Source: BOKV01 sp041739465 (GTDB lineage Bacteria > Pseudomonadota > Alphaproteobacteria > Rhizobiales > Rhizobiaceae). Taken from it: a stretch of DNA of 34,332 bases. The stretch covers positions 1 through 34,332 of the forward strand of contig JBGSNX010000077.1 in assembly GCA_041739465.1 (NCBI GenBank). Direction: 5' to 3'. Below, piece after piece: positions 8,296 through 15,371 of this stretch (positions are counted from its first letter, which is position 1; every line of letters starts with the position of its first letter). The notes below the pieces were generated by a model. The model was not told the DNA's origin. It worked only from the letters and a program-made list of their open reading frames with translations, and did no database searches. The position numbers and the translations under genes are program-made.

Positions 8296-9438
8296 TCACT
8301 TTCGTGCTTCGACGAGTCCGGCTGCAAGCGGCGCCCGCGTCGGCCTGACTACAAAATCGCTGAATCCGGCTTGTTTCATCAGGGAAATGATGTGTTTTGG
8401 CGTGCGGCATCTGCCTGAACGCATGGCTAAAAAATAGAACCCGAAATAGGCCGCAGCCAACGATTGCTCCAAGTTCGCTCCCGCCATCGGCTCTGCTACG
8501 AGCAGCACTCCGCCAGGCGGCAAGGCATCGTGGATTTTCTTCAGCACAATGACGATTCTGTCGTCTTCATGGTCGCACACCACCCGCAGCAGGCTGATGC
8601 AGTCAGCTCCTCTTGGCAGTTCATCTTCAAAGAAGTTGCCGGCAAATCGCTGCAGCGAAACAGGGTGTTCGCCAGGTTTGGTGATCTGCGAAACCGCTGG
8701 CAGATCAAACAATTGCAGTTTCAAATTCGGGTATTTCTTACCGGCTGCCTTCAGGAATGCACCTTCACCGCCGCCGATGTCGAGGAGGGTAGAGTGCCTG
8801 GAAAAATCATGCGCATCGAGGACCTCGTCAATCAGCGTGTCCTGACTGGAAGTCATCAATTGTGAATATTGCCGCGCATGATGATCGGAAACTTGCGGTC
8901 CCCGCACATAGCTCCAGAACGCCTGCGTGCGCGTTGGTGCGTGAGGGTCTTTCAGCAGCGCCACCGGATCAGCCAGATCATGATACACCATGGCGTGGTG
9001 CCTGATCATGGCGGCTATTCCCGCATTCCCGTGAACGACCGCGCCCGCATCATCCAGCCACCACCGCATCGTGCGGTCCCGGCGAATCAGCTTGAGCGCC
9101 AGCGCTGATTCCAGCAGCCGGTTTGCCTGTCCTTCTTCCATTCCCAGATGCGCTGCAATTTCAGCAGTGCTGCGGGGCTGTGTGGCCAACAGGGCAAACA
9201 GCCCGGTTTCCACGCACGCAAAGAGTATCTGGGAATGAATGAAGCCCGAAACGATCGAAAACAGATCTCGGGCGCGTTTTCTGGCGATTAACCTGAGCGG
9301 CCAAAACCGGTTTGCAAATGCCTGAAATCTGGCGCTACCAACAAGAGCGTTGCGCCAGCGCAAATAGCGCTCTTCAAACGACTGCTGCACGGGTGGCAAA
9401 GCCGGGTTGCGCGCAGGTACGGCGCGTTCCCCGTTCAT
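8296..9438 (-). CDS. crtF: Hydroxyneurosporene O-methyltransferase
   Basis: CrtF uses S-adenosylmethionine to methylate the tertiary hydroxyl that CrtC adds to acyclic carotenoids, giving the methoxy group of spheroidene-type pigments. The 380-aa product has a helical N-terminal dimerisation part with a winged-helix fold (about residues 60-130). The SAM motif LLDIGGGEGAFL and the segment RVVCDHEDDR follow, as in plant-type O-methyltransferases. It starts 3 bp after the crtE stop, so crtEF is one transcription unit. The stop is only 8 bp from the bchC operator pair. Confidence 0.95.
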   Translation of the reverse strand: MNGERAVPARNPALPPVQQSFEERYLRWRNALVGSARFQAFANRFWPLRLIARKRARDLFSIVSGFIHSQILFACVETGLFALLATQPRSTAEIAAHLGMEEGQANRLLESALALKLIRRDRTMRWWLDDAGAVVHGNAGIAAMIRHHAMVYHDLADPVALLKDPHAPTRTQAFWSYVRGPQVSDHHARQYSQLMTSSQDTLIDEVLDAHDFSRHSTLLDIGGGEGAFLKAAGKKYPNLKLQLFDLPAVSQITKPGEHPVSLQRFAGNFFEDELPRGADCISLLRVVCDHEDDRIVIVLKKIHDALPPGGVLLVAEPMAGANLEQSLAAAYFGFYFLAMRSGRCRTPKHIISLMKQAGFSDFVVRPTRAPLAAGLVEARK

Positions 9439-9441
9439 CGC

Positions 9442-10311
9442 TCAAGCCGCCGAACGGGACAACTTCTTTGGCATCAGGCGTTTCATTTCACCGCCAATGA
9501 GTTCGCGCAGACTGCCAGCACCTGGGCACTCGGGAACAGCTGCCATGGCAGCGCCAACAAGACCTTGCAAATGGTCAATGGCACCGGAAACACCGAGCCG
9601 GGCCACCGCATTGGGTCGCATGTGAGCCACATCCTGACCGGATGGCTTGCCGATTTCTTCGCGTGCCGAAAGCACATCGCGCAAATCATCTGCAACCTGA
9701 TAGGCGGCACCCAGCTTTTCCCCAACCATCATCCATGGCTGCGGGTCGCTTCCAGCGGCAACCGCTCCGGCGCAAGCTGCGCCTGTGAACAGCGAAGCTG
9801 TCTTCGCGCGATGATATTCATCAAGCGGGATTTCGCTCTCGCTTTCCCATGCCTGCCCGGCCACAATGCCATGTGGCATGCCGACTGCCCTGCCAATGAT
9901 CGCCATCAATGGCGCAATCCGGTCGGGGGTGAGCGCACATTCGCGTGCGATCGTTTCAAAGGCCATGACGATCAAAACATCGCCGGTCAGCAGTGCAATC
10001 GGCTCGCTGAAGGCGGAATGCACTGAAAGCTTGCCGCGGCGCAGGCCGGCATCGTCAAAGCAGGGCAGATCGTCGTGCACCAGGGAGGCGTTGTGCAACA
10101 GTTCGATGGCTGTGGCTGCAGCGTCTGCCGCTGCCGGATTGGCGTCACCACAGGCTGCCGCGACCGAAAGACAAAGCCTTGGACGCACCCGCGCGCCGCC
10201 TGGAAAGAGTGTGTAGCGGACCGCTTCGCAGAGCATTGGCGGCCGTCCGGTTGACGTGGCATAGGATACTGCCCGCTCAAGGCCCCTGTCGATCCGCTTC
10301 GAGATGTCCAT
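9442..10311 (-). CDS. crtE: Geranylgeranyl diphosphate synthase
   Basis: CrtE condenses isopentenyl diphosphate units to geranylgeranyl diphosphate, precursor of both carotenoids and the bacteriochlorophyll tail. The first aspartate-rich motif is DDLPCFDD (about residues 80-87) and the second is in QVADDLRDV. The start at 10311 gives 289 aa, the usual length, and has an AGGAAA site 7 bp upstream. The frame is open for 87 more codons upstream, but that stretch crosses the operators and the divergent crtD start and is not protein-like. It heads the crtEF-bchCXYZ-puf run. Confidence 0.95.
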   Translation of the reverse strand: MDISKRIDRGLERAVSYATSTGRPPMLCEAVRYTLFPGGARVRPRLCLSVAAACGDANPAAADAAATAIELLHNASLVHDDLPCFDDAGLRRGKLSVHSAFSEPIALLTGDVLIVMAFETIARECALTPDRIAPLMAIIGRAVGMPHGIVAGQAWESESEIPLDEYHRAKTASLFTGAACAGAVAAGSDPQPWMMVGEKLGAAYQVADDLRDVLSAREEIGKPSGQDVAHMRPNAVARLGVSGAIDHLQGLVGAAMAAVPECPGAGSLRELIGGEMKRLMPKKLSRSAA

Positions 10312-10326
10312 CACTTTTCCTCCGAA

Positions 10327-10370
10327 CGTAAAATTGTCGCGACAATTTACTTTGTCTAAAGAGATTGACA
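10327..10370. promoter_or_regulatory. Paired CrtJ/PpsR operators between crtE and crtD
   Basis: A perfect TGT-N12-ACA site lies at 10353-10370. A one-mismatch partner (CGT-N12-ACA) lies at 10327-10344, 8 bp away and 26 bp start to start, as at bchC. They fill the 93-bp divergent gap and can repress both crtE and crtD. Confidence 0.75.
10331..10348. repeat. 18-bp perfect palindrome in the crtE-crtD promoter region
   Basis: AAATTGTCGCGACAATTT is a perfect inverted repeat with no spacer. It overlaps the weaker PpsR-type half of the operator pair. The size and symmetry fit a dimeric regulator's operator, but I do not recognise which one. Confidence 0.5.
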
Positions 10371-10404
10371 CAATGGCAGCCAATGTCAACAAACACGGCA
10401 CGCC

Positions 10405-11913
10405 ATGAACGCCAGTTTTAGCCACCGCGAAAAAGTTGTTGTTGTCGGCGCGGGCATGGCGGGGCTGAGCTGCGCGATTTCGCTGGCAACGCGGGGCGTG
10501 GAGGTTGAGGTGCTTGAAAAGTCGTCTGCGCCCGGCGGCAAGATGCGCCTTGTCAGTGCCGGTGACACGCACATGGATGGGGGCCCCACCGTTTTCACCA
10601 TGCGTTGGGTGTTTGACGAATTGTTGGGCGAAGCGGGCATTTCACTTGAAGATGCTGTTGGCCTGAGCCGGGCCGATGTGCTGGCCCGCCATGCCTGGCC
10701 GGGTGCTGCAATGCTCGATCTTTTCGCCGACCGGGCAAAGACTGCGGATGCGATTGGCATGTTTGGTGGTTCTGCCGAGGCGCGCGGCTATCTGCGGTTT
10801 TGCCACGATGCAGCGCAAGTGCACGATGCCTTGAAGGACAGTTTCATGTTTGCTTCGCGGCCCAATCCGCTGCAACTGGTCGCGCGGATTGCCCGGCAAA
10901 ATCCGCTTGGCCTTGCAAGGCTGCGCTCATTTTCCACGCTTTGGTCCGCACTTGGCGGGTATTTTTCAGATCAGCGCCTGCGTCAATTGTTTGCGCGATA
11001 CTCCACCTATGTCGGCTCTTCTCCCTTTGCAGCTCCATCGACTTTGATGCTGATTGCCCATGTCGAACAGGAAGGTGTTTTTCTGGTTTCCGGCGGCATG
11101 CATGCTTTGGCAAAGGCATTGGAAAAAACCGCAAGGCGACTTGGCGTTGTCTTTCGCTACGGATTTCACGCTAGCGGGATATCCCATGACAATTCAGGGT
11201 TTTCAGTTGTAGGCGAGGGCTGTGAAACATCGCGTGGCGGCAAGCTGGTTTTTTGTGGCGATGTGTCTGATTTGCCCCGGCTTGTTGCAGGTCAAAACAC
11301 CGGGCAAAAGCCATTGCCGGTGAAGCACCGCTCGCTCTCGGCAATGGTGTTTGCCATGCAGGCACGAACCAGAAGTCTGACACCGGCTCGCCATACCGTG
11401 ATGTTTTCGAACGACTACAAGGCAGAGTTCGACGCGATTTTCAGACACGGCAGATCGCCGGAAAATCCAACCGTCTATCTGTGTGCCCATGACCGCGATG
11501 ACACTGGAGCACTTGCCGACCATGATGCACCAGAGCGGGTCTACCTATTGATCAATGCACCCGCCAATGGCGATTTCGAACCCTATCCACAAAGCGGGAC
11601 AGACGAATGCCTTCAAAGAACATTGCGCCAGATGAAAGCCTGCGGTCTCGAGCTGGAACCGGTAGGGCCGGTCAACACGACCAGCCCGGCGGACTGGAAC
11701 CGGATGTTTCCAGGTTCGGGCGGGGCGATCTACGGCCGGGCTTCGCATGGATGGATGGCATCGTTCGCAAGGCCGGGAACGCGAACGGCGATGCCGGGCC
11801 TGTATCTGGCGAGCGGCACCGTGCATCCGGGGGCGGGCGTGCCAATGGCAGCGCTTTCGGGCAGGTTGGCAGCGCAGTCGATCCTTTCGGACCTCGCTTT
11901 GACACGCCGGTAG
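10405..11913 (+). CDS. crtD: 1-Hydroxycarotenoid 3,4-desaturase
   Basis: CrtD introduces the C3,4 double bond in hydroxy- or methoxyneurosporene-type carotenoids. The 502-aa protein is a CrtI-family flavoprotein with the dinucleotide motif VVVGAGMAGLS at residues 11-21 and the following acidic strand VEVLEKSSAPGGKM. The C-terminal signature GTVHPGAGVPMAALSGRLAAQ is the second FAD contact. It is read divergently from crtE, next to crtC, the classic crtD-crtC arrangement, and is distinguished from CrtI by context and by being clearly different from the crtI at 17525. No strong ribosome site precedes the ATG. Confidence 0.93.
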   Translation: MNASFSHREKVVVVGAGMAGLSCAISLATRGVEVEVLEKSSAPGGKMRLVSAGDTHMDGGPTVFTMRWVFDELLGEAGISLEDAVGLSRADVLARHAWPGAAMLDLFADRAKTADAIGMFGGSAEARGYLRFCHDAAQVHDALKDSFMFASRPNPLQLVARIARQNPLGLARLRSFSTLWSALGGYFSDQRLRQLFARYSTYVGSSPFAAPSTLMLIAHVEQEGVFLVSGGMHALAKALEKTARRLGVVFRYGFHASGISHDNSGFSVVGEGCETSRGGKLVFCGDVSDLPRLVAGQNTGQKPLPVKHRSLSAMVFAMQARTRSLTPARHTVMFSNDYKAEFDAIFRHGRSPENPTVYLCAHDRDDTGALADHDAPERVYLLINAPANGDFEPYPQSGTDECLQRTLRQMKACGLELEPVGPVNTTSPADWNRMFPGSGGAIYGRASHGWMASFARPGTRTAMPGLYLASGTVHPGAGVPMAALSGRLAAQSILSDLALTRR

Positions 11914-12827
11914 AGGCGGGCGGCTACCGCTGGTGGTATGTGGATGGGCTAAGCGACTGCGGGCGCTACGGGGTCACCGTCATTGCATTCGTGGGCTCGG
12001 TATTTTCGCCTTGGTATCATTGGGCAGGGCGGCGCGATCCTGAAAACCACGTTGCAATCAACGTTGCCCTCTATTCAGTTGCGGGAAACCGTTGGGCAAT
12101 GACGGAGCGCGGCAAAAAGCAATTGCACCGAATGGCCACCAGTTTTGCTGTTGGGCCAAGTTCATTGTCCCATGAAAATGGGGCGTTCGTCATCCGGTTT
12201 GCTGAGACCTCCTTGCCGCGTCCTCCAGCGCAGTTCTTGCCACGCGCAATCAAGGGCACGATCAGGTTGACACCATCAGTGGTGAACGAAAAGACCTTCG
12301 CGTTGGATGGAGCAAAACGCCACCATTGGCGGCCAGTCGCGCCATTGGCGCGCATTGACGTAGAACTGGGCGGAGCGCAGAGCCTTGGCTGGACTGGTGA
12401 GGGTTATTTCGACTGCAACTGGGGAAATGAGCCGTTGGAAAACGGCTTTGTGCGATGGGATTGGTCGCGTGGCGTTTCGAACGAAGGCGCAACGATCCTG
12501 TACGATGCCCAGTGTCGCGATGGCTCGCAACGCTTGCTGGGTCTGAACTTTTCAAAAGATGGGAACATGCGGACATTCGATCCGCCGCCACGCCAATCCC
12601 TTGGCCGGGGATTTTGGGGCGTGGAACGCTATCTGCGTTGTGAAGAGGGACAAAAGCCTTCGCTCGTTCGCACGCTCGAGGATGGCCCATTTTACACGCG
12701 ATCCGTCGCCAAAACGGTGCTGCAGGGTGAAGAAATCACCATGATGCATGAGAGCTACAATGGTGACCGGTTCGCCTCGCCGGTCGTTAAACTGATGCTC
12801 CCTGTCCGCATGCCCAGGCGGGCCTGA
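11751..12827 (+). CDS. crtC: Hydroxyneurosporene synthase (carotenoid 1,2-hydratase)
   Basis: CrtC adds water to the C1,2 double bond of acyclic carotenoids. The conserved core starts at GGYRWWYVDGLSD and FVGSVFSPWYHWAGRRDPENH and continues to the C-terminal half with GYFDCNWG and WDWSRG. The start is a problem. Between the ATG at 11751 and the conserved core there is no ATG, GTG or TTG in frame; the first GTG falls inside the conserved WWYVDG segment. With 11751 the protein is 358 aa and overlaps crtD by 163 bp, with about 45 low-complexity residues at the N-terminus. A rare start codon or coupling by frameshift from crtD (crtC lies in the -1 frame) is also possible. Confidence 0.85.
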   Translation: MDGIVRKAGNANGDAGPVSGERHRASGGGRANGSAFGQVGSAVDPFGPRFDTPVEAGGYRWWYVDGLSDCGRYGVTVIAFVGSVFSPWYHWAGRRDPENHVAINVALYSVAGNRWAMTERGKKQLHRMATSFAVGPSSLSHENGAFVIRFAETSLPRPPAQFLPRAIKGTIRLTPSVVNEKTFALDGAKRHHWRPVAPLARIDVELGGAQSLGWTGEGYFDCNWGNEPLENGFVRWDWSRGVSNEGATILYDAQCRDGSQRLLGLNFSKDGNMRTFDPPPRQSLGRGFWGVERYLRCEEGQKPSLVRTLEDGPFYTRSVAKTVLQGEEITMMHESYNGDRFASPVVKLMLPVRMPRRA

Positions 12828-12835
12828 GCCAATCA

Positions 12836-12985
12836 TCATTCCTTTGGTTTGGCTTTTTCCCGCGCCTCAGCCTCTATGCGTTTTGCGATGTCGCGCTTGA
12901 GGGATCGCGATTGCCAGAAGTAAAAACCAATCGCCAGACCAAACACAAAAATGGCTTCGATGATGCCGAAATAGTTCTGGATCAT
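12836..12985 (-). CDS. 49-aa single-span membrane peptide coupled to crtB
   Basis: A short gene starts at an ATGA overlap with the crtB stop and ends 8 bp before the convergent crtC stop. The product begins MIQNYFGIIEAIFVFGLAIG, which forms one membrane span (about residues 5-24). It continues as a highly charged, helix-prone tail (many Lys, Arg, Glu) ending KPKE. The four-base overlap is the usual sign of translational coupling and argues that it is real despite its size. I do not recognise the family; Rhodobacter has tspO at roughly this place. A role at the membrane with phytoene synthase or the carotenoid enzymes is only an inference from position. Confidence 0.7.
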   Translation of the reverse strand: MIQNYFGIIEAIFVFGLAIGFYFWQSRSLKRDIAKRIEAEAREKAKPKE

Positions 12986-14037
12986 GGGAGCAGTCGCGAT
13001 CGTGCAGCTTGTGTCGTTTGCCTTTCCCGCGCTTCCAGTGATGCCAGCACGTCGATGAGGCGTCCAACAGCACCGTCAATTCCGGTGGGGCGGCGGGGTT
13101 GCTCTGCGGCACAGTCGATCAACATGCGCACGCTGGCATGCGCTGGATGCGAAGGAACCGATGCCGGGGCAAAGGCCGTTGCACTTCCCCAGCCGACAAG
13201 TGCAAGTTTATGTGTGGTTGTGGTGCGCGCGCGCTTGGTGATGCTGTCATGGCCATTGGCCCGGACTGCGCCGCCAATTCCACGGTAGATCAGGCCCGCC
13301 GAGCGGATCGCGGGGCGGCAGGCAAGCGGCAGACCGGGAATTCCACGGAACGCCTGCTGGTACAATTCCTCTGCCGTTGCCAGCAACCGCGCCACCACGC
13401 TGCCAATTGCCTTGTCCATTTTCGGATCAGCAATGAACTCGTCTGGGTCAATTCCCGCTTGTTGCAGCCATTGCAGCGGAAGATAGATGCGCCCGCGCGC
13501 AGCATCCTCGCCAACATCGCGTGCGATATTGGTAAGCTGCATCGCAAGCCCCAACTCGGCTGCCCGCGAAAGCACCGCCCTGTCGCGCTGGCCCATGATC
13601 AGGCACATCATGACGCCAACGGTGCCTGCCACCCGGGCAGCATAGTCAAGCAGGTCATCCAGCGTTTCGTACCGGCGGCCAAGCTCGTCCCATTCAAATC
13701 CTTCGATCAGCGCAAGTGGTATATCTTTTGGAATGGAAAACTGGCCGGCTACGAGGGCAAACGCGCGGTCTTCCAGCAGCGATCCTGGTGTGCCTGCATA
13801 AATGCGCGACAGTCTCACACGCAGAGAATGAACCGCGCTGGATCTATTCGCCCCTTCATCCACCGCATCGTCCGATGAACGGCAGAAGGCATACAGCGCC
13901 CGTGCTGCAAGCCGGTAGCGAAAGGGGAGCAACAGGCAAGCCATGTCAAAGGACTTTGACCCAGCGCGGATCGTGCTTGCCAGCAAGGCATCGTCTGCTT
14001 TGTCAAACGCCATGGCGTTGGGCATGGTTGCTTGCAT
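12982..14037 (-). CDS. crtB: Phytoene synthase
   Basis: CrtB joins two geranylgeranyl diphosphates head to head to phytoene, the first committed carotenoid step. The trans-isoprenyl signature is present: the first aspartate motif in CRSSDDAVDE (about residues 52-61) and the second in NIARDVGEDAARGRIYLP. The start at 14037 gives 351 aa; ATGs at 14025 and 14013 are alternatives and no strong ribosome site separates them. The frame is open to 14124, but that would bury the operator pair. Unusually, crtI is not adjacent: three other genes lie between. The next gene downstream is the coupled 49-aa peptide. Confidence 0.94.
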   Translation of the reverse strand: MQATMPNAMAFDKADDALLASTIRAGSKSFDMACLLLPFRYRLAARALYAFCRSSDDAVDEGANRSSAVHSLRVRLSRIYAGTPGSLLEDRAFALVAGQFSIPKDIPLALIEGFEWDELGRRYETLDDLLDYAARVAGTVGVMMCLIMGQRDRAVLSRAAELGLAMQLTNIARDVGEDAARGRIYLPLQWLQQAGIDPDEFIADPKMDKAIGSVVARLLATAEELYQQAFRGIPGLPLACRPAIRSAGLIYRGIGGAVRANGHDSITKRARTTTTHKLALVGWGSATAFAPASVPSHPAHASVRMLIDCAAEQPRRPTGIDGAVGRLIDVLASLEARERQTTQAARSRLLP

Positions 14038-14093
14038 GTAGTGTCTGCTTTCAGAACCGGAACCGTCTGGGCCAATGGCGTTGCAGCGCAGTT

Positions 14094-14136
14094 TGTCCAA
14101 AAACTCCGACAAACACAACGTCAATAATGATTGACA
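14094..14136. promoter_or_regulatory. Paired CrtJ/PpsR operators between crtB and the ATP-grasp gene
   Basis: A perfect TGT-N12-ACA site (14094-14111) is followed after 7 bp by a one-mismatch CGT-N12-ACA site (14119-14136), 25 bp start to start. They lie in the 155-bp divergent region, so both crtB and the ATP-grasp gene are likely controlled by the photosynthesis repressor. Confidence 0.75.
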
Positions 14137-14192
14137 AGCATCATTGACGAGAGAAAACTGCGATCAAACGTGGCCACCAAACAAGCGGGCAA

Positions 14193-15371
14193 ATGGGAAC
14201 ACGGACCGCATTGCTGACGCTGGGCCGCCTGCCCAAAGCCCTGGAACTCGCGCGCGCACTGCACGGCGCAGGGTGGCGGGTAGTCATCGCCGAGCCGTTT
14301 TCCGGCCATGTCTGCAAGCCTTCTCGTGCCGTTGCAAAATCCATAAGGATTACCGCTCCAAACACGGATTCAAATCGCTATCTGTCTGAACTGCGACAGA
14401 TCATCGAAGCCGAAAACATCAGCTTGGTCATTCCGGTATCTGAAGAAGCGCTGCATGTGATGCAGCTTGAAGCAAGTTTGCCAAGCCATGTGCGGCTGTT
14501 TTCCGCCCCGCTGGCCAGCATCAGGGAACTGCACGACAAATTTCGGTTTGCCCGTCTTGCCAAAGGCTTTGGACTGCCGGTTCCACAAACATTCGAAACG
14601 GGTGATCGCGAACTTGCGCAATTTTGTGCCCAGTCGGACTTTGTGGTGAAACCACGCAATTCCTGTTCTGGAATTGGTGTCAGCTTTCACGAACGCGGAT
14701 CCATGCCTTCAAACGCTGCGCTGCCGCAGGGCGCCATATTCCAGGAAAAGCTGGAAGGGCGTCACGTCAGCACATTTACACTCGCCCATGAAGGGCACGA
14801 ACTGGTGACAATTGCCTATGAAGGAACGGTTTTTGCCGGAACCGTCGCGGTGTGTTTTCGCCGCGTCGACGGGCTCGCGCCGGTTCACGAGTGGGTTGAA
14901 AGTTTTGTCTCAAAATCCAACCACAATGGATTCATTTCATTTGACTTTATCGTCTCGCAAGATGGGGTCGCCAGAGCCATTGAATGCAATCCGCGTATCA
15001 CCAGCGGCATCCATTTCGTTGACAATGCAACGCTGGCGCAGGCAATCGCTGCGCCGCACAGCGCGCCCCCGGTCCTGCTGAAAGATGGCAAGAAATTCCA
15101 GCAGGCTTATTCAACCCTCACCGAAGCTTATGCCAATTTCCTGAGGCCGCGCGAGTTTCTGGCGCGGATGCGTGAACTGTTGACCGCGCGCGATGTCGTC
15201 TGGTCATGGCGCGATCCACTGCCATTCTTGTTGATGACGCCGATGTCGTGGGAAATCCTTTCGCCGGCAATTTTCGGCGGAAAAACCTTGGGCGAGGCTG
15301 CAATGCACGACATTGCGTGGTTCGATACACCGCAAGCAACGATCATGGTGCCAAATGCACACTTGCCATGA
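14193..15371 (+). CDS. ATP-grasp ligase of unknown substrate in the carotenoid cluster
   Basis: The 392-aa product has an N-terminal pre-ATP-grasp Rossmann-like domain (residues 1-100) and an ATP-grasp domain. Visible features are Lys153 in FVVKPRNSCSGIGVSF, the hinge pair Gln184-Glu185, and the metal-binding Glu264 and Asn266 in AIECNPRITSG. Such enzymes activate a carboxylate as acyl phosphate and join it to an amine, thiol or other nucleophile. Nothing shows the substrate. It is read divergently from crtB across a PpsR-type operator pair and overlaps the convergent P450 gene by 29 bp. A part in carotenoid or pigment tailoring is inferred from context only. No strong ribosome site precedes the ATG. 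Confidence 0.85.
   Translation: MGTRTALLTLGRLPKALELARALHGAGWRVVIAEPFSGHVCKPSRAVAKSIRITAPNTDSNRYLSELRQIIEAENISLVIPVSEEALHVMQLEASLPSHVRLFSAPLASIRELHDKFRFARLAKGFGLPVPQTFETGDRELAQFCAQSDFVVKPRNSCSGIGVSFHERGSMPSNAALPQGAIFQEKLEGRHVSTFTLAHEGHELVTIAYEGTVFAGTVAVCFRRVDGLAPVHEWVESFVSKSNHNGFISFDFIVSQDGVARAIECNPRITSGIHFVDNATLAQAIAAPHSAPPVLLKDGKKFQQAYSTLTEAYANFLRPREFLARMRELLTARDVVWSWRDPLPFLLMTPMSWEILSPAIFGGKTLGEAAMHDIAWFDTPQATIMVPNAHLP

Noticed and set aside
10312..10572. N-terminal extension of crtE by 87 codons
   Set aside because: It crosses the divergent promoter and the crtD start, and the family N-terminus begins at 10311.
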